From NCBI GenBank assembly GCA_015501585.1, contig JADNRY010001045.1, forward strand, positions 1 through 18,247: a stretch of 18,247 nucleotides of DNA, in the 5' to 3' direction. Under the pieces are notes generated by a model. The model worked only from the letters and a program-made list of their open reading frames with translations, did not search any database and was not told the origin of the DNA. This DNA is from Rhodocollybia butyracea (Eukaryota; Basidiomycota; Agaricomycetes; Agaricales; Omphalotaceae). How positions within the stretch are numbered: the first letter of the stretch is position 1; each line of letters begins with the position of its first letter. This document shows positions 1 to 8,689 of the stretch, piece after piece. The position numbers and the translations under genes were made by a program.

Positions 1-279
1 CCCGGTGGTAGTGCCAGTTTACCCGATATCGCTTACAGCTATGCGCGAGACGTGAATAATCAGTACCCGTACTACTCAGGCGAGTCGAACGATGTGACTT
101 TGTCTGGAACAAGGTCTACTCCCGCTCTGGTTGGCCAGAATCCGTTCGAGCCTGTTCACCCACGGAATCCGTTTAACCCTGTGCCTGACCCTGTGACGGA
201 TCCAGGCAGCCATAGCAGGTTAGAGGCGGTTTTGCCAAACCGTTCAATGAGCCGAATTTCGCGACTCTGGCGCATATAG
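1..279 (+). CDS. 3' end of an unidentified gene (C-terminal 92 residues)
   Basis: Frame 1 is open from the first base to a TAG at 277-279, so this is the last exon, or part of it, of a gene starting left of the window. The visible C-terminus is polar and rich in Pro, Asn and Ser. It holds two NPF tripeptides in the segment NPFEPVHPRNPFNPVPDP (about residues 50-67 of the visible part) and ends in a basic stretch, SRISRLWRI. There is no membrane segment or recognisable domain. NPF motifs are known ligands of EH domains in endocytic proteins, but two copies in a low-complexity tail are weak evidence. I do not recognise the gene; the proline/asparagine bias and lack of stops support real coding. 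Confidence 0.6.
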   Translation, partial: PGGSASLPDIAYSYARDVNNQYPYYSGESNDVTLSGTRSTPALVGQNPFEPVHPRNPFNPVPDPVTDPGSHSRLEAVLPNRSMSRISRLWRI

Positions 280-1122
280 ATTCTTTAGACTCTTTCTATG
301 GTCCTTCAATCACTGACAGCAGGAGGGCGTTTTAATTTATCTTCGTGAGCCTCGTTTCAATTGTTCATCGTCGCGAGTGGCATCTTTTAACGTTTTCTTA
401 GATATATATTCAACAAACTTTCGTTGCTTCATGTGCTGCTGCTCTGCATGAACTTTAGCTAGGCTTTGACATTGACAGTGTACTTTACGCAGTATACAAG
501 TGTACAGCTTGTGTGCTCTTGTATAATGTATTTCACCCGGAAATGGGAAGAACTTACCTGTGATTCTAATACACTGTCTGTAACACTGAAAAGTGCATAT
601 AGTCGCATTAAGACATGGATAAACAAATTAAAGGATTTGGTGGAAGGCAATGATTCGATACGCAGTTTGATCAAGCGCAGTCTGGTACGTTAACTAACTT
701 ATTGAATCTTTTGTCCGAAGGACTGACTGGAAGCTCCACTTGTCAGAAATACCCGGTCGGGTTGCCATCTGTGAGCCCCACAGAAAGAGAGCAGCGACCA
801 AAGTATAACGTCACAGTACGAGTGGGGCCTGCTGTCGCAACGTATGTCATGGTTGCGATGTCTGAAGAGCTCTGTTATTGAAAACCTGGATTTGGGTTGT
901 AGGAAGGTTATAATGAAAATTTGATCGTTACACGAATAAAAGGGTGGGTTTTCAGCCTCCGTAGGCCATCATTGCAGGTCTCTTCTAAAGCCTTATCACT
1001 CTTCTCTTATGATTTCCAAACTTCCACCAAACTGTATGCGAAATCCAATTTTTGCAACAAAGTTATAACAAATAATGATAAAGCTGAATGTTCCATACTA
1101 GCATACCTAGGGGTGATGCATC
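280..1122. other. Spacer between two convergent genes, no gene seen
   Basis: This stretch lies between the stop of the + strand gene and the stop of the DUF2235 gene on the - strand, so it should hold both 3' untranslated regions. Short open frames at about 459-693 on both strands have no family resemblance, no coherent splice pattern and no coding-like composition. I see no RNA gene and no mobile-element ends. Confidence 0.5.
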
Positions 1123-3279
1123 CTAATCCACCCAGGTAACATGTTCGAGATCAAAATTGGCTCTGGGAATATACCTCATCCCATTCTCATATTGCGCATC
1201 CATTCTCAGTTTCACACTACGATGAACCTTCACCCCTTCTTTTGCCCTCGGAATTACTCGCGCCTCTCCACGGTTCAATCCCACCTCTATCCAATGATCT
1301 CCTTCCCATCATGGTACATGTTGGACACTGGAACATACTCTAAAATCCACCAAGCAGGTGAGAGTTCTAACTGGTCATACATGGGGCTCAATGCATCTTC
1401 CAGTTCAAACTCTTCCTCGGTTTTTTTCTCGGCCCCTTTTTCGTTGGTTAGTGCGACGGGCTTAGTGGTAGAAGGTATGGGTGCGAAGAAGCTTGGATTG
1501 GGCCGAATGTGAACGGAGGAGGTTGCGGGGTCGGAGGCGGACGAGGACAGAGGACTCTGGGCCACTGCAGAGTGTCCGGGTCCAACCCCAACGAAGCAAG
1601 GCTGTCAGCATGAAACAATATTCCGGTGTTGGTCTTGAAACATTCACGAATCATCCATCGGAGTGGAATTCTCGCCAGGTTAGTGGTCTCATCGTTTGAG
1701 ACAGATCCGCCTCCAACATCTATGAAAAATGTTGGATTTCGCTTTCAATAAAGTATACCTCGTACGTACCACAATGGCATCCAGCGAACCATACCTACGA
1801 GTGTCAGAGAAAGTGAGTTTATGGTTCATTTGACATCCAGAGAACCATAAATATATACCTCTTCAATGTCAGTTTTCTGATTTGGATCTTTTCGGTATCG
1901 CTGTTCGAGATTATCAAGGTCATCAAAAGATTCAAGGTGATGAGTGAAAGAATATTTGGAACCGTGGTGAACTTTATGGTGAGCTGCGTGGTGGTGCGAA
2001 GGTGGGTTCCATAAATTAGCTTTGAACTTGGCACGACGTTCATCCAAAGACAGAGCGTGACGGAAGGTCTTGACTAGGGTGTTCGATGTCGTGAAGGGCA
2101 GGCGGTTAGGGAAGAGCCCAACCGAATTGACGGTGTCGCTACAGTCCATCAACGAAAAGGATAATGGAAAAAGACGAAAAACCCACAACACTCCAAGAAA
2201 ATCGATGTTAGCATCAACCGAAAACGCCGCCTTGAACGCTCTGGATTGCTCCCAACCCACTTCATCATTTCGAGAATACATTTTGTATGCAAAGGGGACC
2301 TAGTAGCGGATTAGAATTCGCCGAGGAGTAAAGAAAAACGCATTACTTGTTGATGGTTACAAGCAGGGATTATTCCAACCTGAATACATATCGGAGTAAA
2401 CGTTAATGATCGAGATAGAACGGGATTATTTTAATCACCTTGTGAATCATTCCTGCCAAACTTGAGAGGAAAGTCAGTCGAGGAGAGGAGCACCAATACT
2501 GAGGGCAATAGCTCACCTTCTGGCTACATATGCGCCTCGCGAAAAGCCAAAAATAGATATACGATCGCCTGCTTTGTCTGGTTCACAGTGAGTACATTCT
2601 TAGCGACTTGTCGCGCAGAGAAAAACTCACAGTTCTGCATAAGGAACTCGTAGCCGCCTGCTCACAGTTAGGGTCACGTCAAAGATACATATTCTCCCAT
2701 AAACGAACCCATAACATGCGCGTCCAAATACCAGGCGATAGCCATATCGACAATCTATATACAGATATGAGAATCATAGTGTTATTAACAAATTTACGAC
2801 TTGCCTTGTAGAAATTGGTCATCACTGGTGTGGCAATTTCAGGAGATGTATATGTGCCTATACCGGCCTAGAAGGTTGTCAGCAAAATGCAGAGAGAAGT
2901 CTGGTATCTTGAGTATCTTGCCTGATAGTAGACCATCTGTTGGTCACTGTTATCCTTCTTGAGAGCCGCGAAGAATTGTACGATATTAGAGTTATCAGAA
3001 TCGAACTGGTCGCCCGTTCTTTGTTTCTTTTTTTAGCGGAAATATAAAAATTAGCTAGATAGCCACATACCCGTCAAAGCATAAAACTAGCGTGCGATAA
3101 GGATGAAATGAGGGCACAATTCTGTCACTATCTACTTGACTACCACCCAGCTTTAGCGACTGGCTGTCTTGAAAGTACCCTTCTGACAGTGAGAACGCTG
3201 TAGCAGTCGGAGAGACCATCGTGTCCCCACTCAGAGTTGACATAGTTCTGGTGTGCTTGCCATTGGGAGAAGCTGTCAT
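1123..3279 (-). CDS. DUF2235 alpha/beta hydrolase (Tle1-like phospholipase fold), two frame breaks near the 3' end
   Basis: Fungal DUF2235 protein, the family containing the bacterial type VI phospholipase Tle1; its fungal substrate is unknown. My model has exons 3071-3279, 2922-3018, 2805-2867, 2709-2754, 2631-2657, 2517-2577, 2439-2460, 2347-2379, 2187-2299, 1859-2138, 1770-1794 and 1123-1719; phases agree at every junction. Family motifs in order: LCFDGTGDQFDSDNSN (about 66-81), AGIGTY, the nucleophile elbow GFSRGAY (Ser about 160), LPFTTSN, FRHALSLDERRAKFKANLW and WFAGCHCDVGGG (His about 324, Asp about 326), then RIPLRWMIRECF and a C-terminal VKVHRSVK block. Introns 2 and 3 use GC donors (CAG|GCAAGA, AAG|GCAAGT). 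In the last exon the frame shifts once in a low-complexity linker (about 1460-1580) and again near 1291-1310; conserved sequence resumes after each shift. It is either a recent pseudogene or an intact gene with sequence errors. The family call is firm; intactness is not. Confidence 0.88.
1775..1848 (-). repeat. Partial exon copy inside the adjacent DUF2235 intron, with a small hairpin
   Basis: The 18 bases at 1831-1848, inside intron 10, match 1775-1792 in exon 11 at 16 of 18 positions (on the - strand atggttcNctggatgNca), in the same orientation and 56 bp apart. Exon 11 encodes the active-site segment VWFAGCHC. The intronic copy also forms the right arm of an 8-bp inverted repeat (1820-1827 with 1842-1849, 14-base loop). 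It may be a relic of a small tandem duplication. Confidence 0.6.
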
Positions 3280-5002
3280 GATACGTCCGTAGGTGTTCCA
3301 GACGTGCTACCGTTAGTAGCTAGCGCTTTTGTAGTTTTGTACAAGGCTCGAAATCCGATTGGCTTTCGATCGAGAGCACAGGGTCCAGGATCCGCATTCC
3401 GATGTGGCAAACATCGGAGAAGTGATCAAGATATAGATGAAATTTGCGTGCAGTATGTCAACTTTTGAGTGCGGCCCCCTGAGGCACACGTACTATAGTG
3501 CTAGAGTTCTTTCAGTCGAGATCATAAAATGATGCATTGTAAGGCAAGGACATTATTGAGCCTCTGATGGCGGCCTTAGATTAAGCGCTCTAAGCGCCAC
3601 TGGTAACTTATTACTGAACATAGGCACTCAACGATCTCAACTCTCAGATACAGTCACAGTGGACGAGGGTGAATGTCGCTTGAAAGTCGAATAAAACTCA
3701 ACAATATCCATTCCCCTTTTGTATCACCATCATCTGAGGTCAGAGCCTGATTAATGATTGTCCACCTGTTATTCGAAACTTGTTCCTCTCTATCCCCATC
3801 CCATCTATACTCATCCAATATATGTATATCCAACTAAAATATGTACTCTCCTGACAAGGAATTTCCACGAAATGTCTAGAAGTGTCATCTTTCAGTCCGG
3901 GTACAAAGTTCGAACTTCGAACTTCGCTTTCCCGACTTGTGCCACAGAGGTGATGTAGCTATCCTAGGAAACACAGCACCTGGTCGGTTTCCTTCTTTCT
4001 TTACTGAGTATTATTATTAACCCTCCTATTCTCGCGGTTAATGCGTGCGCAGATATGAGAGAAGTCAGCGTCAATCGGTGGGGATATGCGGATTCCGGAA
4101 CTCTGTAGAGTAGTTTGGACTGATTCAGTGTGACTGGGGCCCGTGGCAGCCTGCTAGGAAAACTCGGTCCATCTAGTCTAGATCGAAGTTATTACCAGAT
4201 AGATAGAAGAAAGTCACTACTAATTGTAACTGATAACGACTAGATTGCTTATGACCAGTAAGGGCTTGCCTGCTTGGAAGGCGCATGGAATTTGTAAATC
4301 GTCTATCCGCTGTCGATTTTTCTTCGCAAGCTTTGTTCGAGGCTCAGTAAGGACAAGTCCAGGCTATGTGTGGGTCGGGGCTGGTGATTTGAGGCTGGAT
4401 TTGAGGAGGCTATCAACTAGCATTGTGCGTTTTTACCAAGCCTGGGTCGGAGTGAATCGACAAGATGATCAAAATGTAAGGTTCCGCTGAATGATACGTC
4501 GAGGAACTAGCAATGCAGAAATTACTGTACGCCTTCATGTTGGCGCCGATGCTGATGTTACTGGGTTTGTGTCCCCTAGGCTGACACCCTTGTAGCTGGA
4601 CCCTGGAGAGTCATAATCTTCCTAGAACTCAAACTTTCCAGGGCTGGATGGCACTTGTATACCGGTGTTCTAGCATTCAATCTAGTGGAACGACGGCTCT
4701 ACTAGGTGGAGCTCCTGTGCCAGCGGGCGGTCTCCCATTGTGCCAACAGCTGCTTCATGAAATGCTCCTGGCACAGGCCACCCCTCCCCAATCCGTGTAG
4801 TATAACCAGGAAGTTAGTGTAATTAGTCTTTCAGCAAGGAAACCTAGTTTATATGCTCATAGATTCAGCTGGAGAGCAACCCGGGAATGAAAGGAAAGGG
4901 AAAAGGAGCAAAGAAAGCAAGTTACTTTAGATGGAAATCATAACATAAAGGTGCCTGGACAGTAGAAGCTCAAAAATGGAAGACCAAGGACAGTAGAAAG
5001 CG
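3280..5002. other. 1.7-kb spacer with no convincing gene
   Basis: It lies upstream of the DUF2235 start and downstream of the Sec10 stop. Open frames at 3253-3468, 3758-3958 and 4245-4490 show no family motif, and I could not extend them by splicing. Small structures only: an 8-bp palindrome near 3.4 kb, a 10-bp inverted repeat (4714-4723 with 4768-4777, cctgtgccag / ctggcacagg), and a short tandem TTCGAAC-type repeat near 3908-3925. Its length is unusual here, where other spacers are 60-1,100 bp, so it may hold a decayed element I cannot recognise. Confidence 0.4.
3398..3418. promoter_or_regulatory. Perfect 8-bp inverted repeat upstream of the DUF2235 gene
   Basis: tccgatgt-ggcaa-acatcgga: two perfect 8-base arms around a 5-base centre, about 120-140 bp upstream of the ATG at 3279. 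This spacing and symmetry would suit a dimeric transcription factor site, but a chance palindrome is possible. The functional role is inference only. Confidence 0.25.
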
Positions 5003-8000
5003 CTATCGTCCCATGCCGCCGTAGTGATGATACTTACCATGAAGTCGCTTGGCAGGAAGCTTTTGGCCTACGCTTTGCAACAGTCCTGGTTCGGATAGGT
5101 TTGATAGCGATCAAGTAGGCCTTGATTTCAAGTTAGTTTCATAAGGAAACAGTACTTCCCATGCTGATCCACTGCATCGAGCTTCGGTAGGATTCAAAGC
5201 GAAAATATGGAACTGAGAAAACGCGATAAGTTAGGTACAAATAACAAGCTATACTGTACACTCCAGAAATCAATTACCGAAAGGCCTTGACGCAATAGAA
5301 AATGTTCCAGTAAAACTACTGGGGAGTGAAGGTATTCCAACCGATATACCTTCGCTAAGCCTGAGCCCTTCCATCTTGAGAGATTCCAGTTCCTTCATCA
5401 TAACACTTAGTCGGCCAAAGCGACTTTTTGTATCGGACGTTGCACCATCAGCGGGTATGATATCCTCGCTATCGTCGAAGCCTTTTTCGAATTGACCCCA
5501 ATCGGAACGCTGGGCTAGGTATGGCTTGAGTAACCTCGGTTCGATGCGGCCAAGATAGTTCTCAGTGATATAAGACTTTAGAATCTCCGGGCTAAGAAGG
5601 AAGACTTGTCCAAGTTGGCGAATGAACTCGAAACGCTCTGTCAGCGACGCGATGCCAAAGCTGCTAACCGTATCTTGATACATGCGTATATCCCTATAAG
5701 TGATTTGATGTAATGATTGACGTTAGGTGTTAACAAGGAACAAGGACAAGGACAACACACTTGGCCAGCATCAACCCGCCGGTGGCGCTTACAGGGAATT
5801 TCCGAAGATGCTCTAGCAAGAGACTACAGAGTGTCAGGATCAAGGCTATGCAATTATCATAATGAGACTTGCCTGTGGAATGATACGCCGATTTCTGTCA
5901 AGAACAGCTCCAAATTTTTGCCACTCAAGTTGACCTTGGCTGCATCTCTCACTTTCTCAAGCATATCACAGCAAGCGACACAAGGCTCCGTGTTGACTCG
6001 AGCGAATGAGATATCATCGTTTTTCGGCTTGAAGTCGTTACGTTTTTGTTTGGAAAGCTGAGTTGACAGCCACGAAACGATCGCTAGAAAATTTCATGAG
6101 TAAGAAATGTAGCGGTGAGATAACAACTTACTATCTGTAAGACGATGCATGAATTGATTTACGCCACCTTCTAATCGACTAACAGTCTGATTGTTGAAGA
6201 CGAGCATCTCTCGACGAATAGTGACCGATGAACTTGCAAGTGGAAGCAGAGCGGTGTTAACATACTGTTGCCAGAGGTGGCAAATAAGGTCCACTGTCCG
6301 AAGAATAGAAAGAACTTGAAGAAGGGGTTCAGCCTTGGAGTCAGCGGCATCCAGCCGAGCTTGAGCCCTAGAATTATGAAAAACGGTCAAAAATATGTCA
6401 GCGAACGGACGGAAATTTGACACACGTCTCGATTGCTTCTTCGATGTAGGCGGTGACTATCGCTTCGGCTAACACTCGAAGAAGTGCAAACGTGTTTTTT
6501 GCTCTATGCTCAGGATCAGGACGGTTCGGGTCCAAGGAGATTCATGACTCACACATCATTAGGCGCACTTAGTTCAACGCATCTGCCGATGGCCTCCGCG
6601 TGCCATTTTAGCATGATTTCGGCGACATCTACACTGAGTTGGCCATCCTCTTCTCGCACGGGTTCTTCTTCGATGTTCTTTTCTGAATTGAGCCCACCAA
6701 ATCTCAGAATAGCGTTGGCGGCCTGGGCAGAAGTTGTTTGAACGCCCCCGCTGGATGTGGTGGCGGCCGCCGTACTGAGCTGATTAACCACTCGGTCAAA
6801 CATTGATGATTTGCCTTTCGGTGCTTTGATCTGTTACACGGTGAGTGAATCTATACTATAGACGAAAAGTCGAATATCCGACACATACTTGATGATAGCG
6901 TGTGAAGTCTTCTAAAAGCCTGCTATAGAGTGTACCTAAGCTTTGGCTTTCTCTTTCTAGATAACGCTGTCCTTCTGTGTATGGAACGAACAGCTCCTCT
7001 AATGCAGTTTCTAGCATTGCCGTCAATGTAGTTGACGTCGTCGGTCCGGTATTAGATGAACCGCCTAAGGTTCTGCTAAAGTCTCCCACCTCAAATGGCA
7101 GACGAGAACCTGAGGCAGGTAACTCATACACTTTGAGATCCTCGACAAGCGTAGAAGCCTGAATATGAACAAGCTGCAACACTCGAAGATACGCCAAATC
7201 AGAAATCGCAGTAGCCCGATGAAGTAGCTGTTCCATATGCTGTTGAATCTGTGGCAAAGCCAGTTTTAGCGGATTCAGACGAATAGAACGAGCATCTTAC
7301 GGATTGAGCAAAAACACGCTGTAAAAAGACTTGCATCACCACAGGAGGATTAGGAAATACCGCTTTGACAATTTGAGCTTCAGTGTCGACGGTAGTTCTG
7401 ATTTCAGCGAACAAGTCTGTAAGCCCTCGTTCATTCTTGGGAGGACTGGTGTCTGGATCGGGAATAACATTCCACCTACGCATGTTAAATGAGTGATCCA
7501 ATAGTAGACGAACAGAGGTTGAAATTACAAGACAGTATCCTCGGTTTGTTTCGATTCTCGGACATTATTGATGAAGAAATCGTGTTGATTTACGTATACT
7601 TGGATACATGAAGAGCCTCCGTTGAATTCCAGAAGGGTTTGCGCACAATGCTGGAAGGAACGATGAGTGAATATGTCAGAAAGAGAACGCCTTGTTCGTA
7701 CATGCATCATCTTTGGATCCCCTTTGCGATAACACCGGTCGAAGAGATTGAGCATCTCTTTTTCAAACTTTTCGCAATATTTTTCTATATTTTCGCGAGT
7801 CTGCGTCCAATTAAGCAAATCTAATCTAAGTCTTGACTATCGCCACGTACCTTGTCGGCTGTCGGTAGATCCACCTCCTTTGCTACTGTATTCAATCTTC
7901 TTAGGAGAACAGCTACCTGCCGCCGACCTTGCCGACCCTCCTTCCTCAGTGCATCCAGCCGTGATGTATCTCCTCTGGCGAATTGATTGTAATAATCTAT

Positions 8001-8626
8001 GATGTCGTACGCAGCCTGAGCTCTCTGGCGTTCAATATGGACAGTCTCCAATTGTTCTCCTGCGGTAAAAAATTCGTAGGTACATCAGATAGAGTATGAT
8101 TGAGACGTACCTATTCTAATCGCTGTACTGCTGACTTCATTCATCCGGCTTTCCATTCCAGAGAATGAACTGCCAACTGCCTGAAAAGATAAATTAGGCA
8201 ACCCCAAATTTACCAAGGGAAAGAAAATACCTCGAACCCGCGGTTAAGTTCTGCCATCTTCTTCGAATATTCTCGTTCCGACACTCTGACGCTCTTCTCC
8301 ATTTGTTCCGTCTTTGCTTGAACATCCTTACGAACAGCAATGAGCTTGTCTACAGCCGCCTCGAATGTTTTGATAAAGGGCACTGGATCGAAAGCTTTGG
8401 AACAGTTTGTCAGGCAGATTCTCATAATAATAATTAAGTGGACCAACGTCCAGCATCAGCCGTAGACTGCGCGATGAGTTTCTCAGAAACACCTCCAACG
8501 AACTCTGTGACCTCGAATTTTCCCTACAGATCGTTAGAAGTAATAGTATTAAAGATACTCGAGACCAACCTTGAAAGTTGAGAGCTGAAGCTGAGCTCCA
8601 ACAGCAGGGTCCAGCTCCATATCCAT
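5003..8626 (-). CDS. sec10: Exocyst complex component Sec10 (EXOC5)
   Basis: Subunit of the eight-protein exocyst, which tethers secretory vesicles to the plasma membrane at growing tips; Sec10 pairs with Sec15. Exons: 8570-8626, 8448-8523, 8231-8394, 8111-8180, 7851-8059, 7702-7800, 7529-7650, 7301-7475, 6889-7248, 6553-6830, 6426-6503, 6132-6367, 5873-6083, 5761-5823, 5278-5693, 5156-5212 and 5003-5085. They sum to 2,754 nt (917 residues plus stop), normal for Sec10. Visible motifs: STFKGKFEVTEFVGG near the N-terminus; a charged helical, probably coiled-coil stretch at about 60-170; VFPNPPVVMQVFLQRVFAQS; DLICHLWQQYVN; NTEPCVACCDMLEKVRDAAK; and near the end GRIEPRLLKPYLAQRSDWGQ (about 781-800). 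The N-terminus reads MDMELDPAV, with a second ATG two codons later. Intron 13 (5824-5872) has a GC donor, CAG|GCAAGT. The last two exons (residues 872-917) are the least certain; without those introns the protein would end a few residues after 5278. All other junctions agree in phase and family alignment. Confidence 0.93.
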
Positions 8627-8689
8627 GAACGTTAGTTAGCAACTGAGCGTCTAATCGATCGACAAGCGCGCTTATTTGACTTTCCGCTT
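8627..8689. promoter_or_regulatory. 63-bp divergent promoter shared by sec10 and rix1
   Basis: Only 63 bp separate the start codons of sec10 (- strand) and rix1 (+ strand). Both 5' leaders and the core promoter must fit here or overlap the opposite coding sequence. I see no TATA box. The stretch holds overlapping atcgatcga and gcgcgc-like symmetric sequences and a gttagttag repeat. A bidirectional promoter is inferred from the spacing. Confidence 0.6.

Noticed and set aside
466..693. Short frames on both strands in the 280-1122 spacer
   Set aside because: Both strands are open over the same AT-rich bases, which is expected by chance; no coherent protein.
3905..3928. TTCGAA-containing sequence resembling a tRNA T-loop
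   Set aside because: It is a short tandem repeat; no acceptor stem, D arm or anticodon arm can be placed around it.
4245..4490. 81-codon + strand frame in the 3280-5002 spacer
   Set aside because: No recognisable motif, no supporting splice sites and no sensible extension on either side.
4714..4777. 10-bp inverted repeat as a transposon end
   Set aside because: Short arms, a 44-base gap, no target-site duplication and no transposase-like sequence nearby.
5717..6061. 114-codon + strand open frame
   Set aside because: Antisense to Sec10 exons 13 and 14 and the introns beside them, whose motifs are clear.
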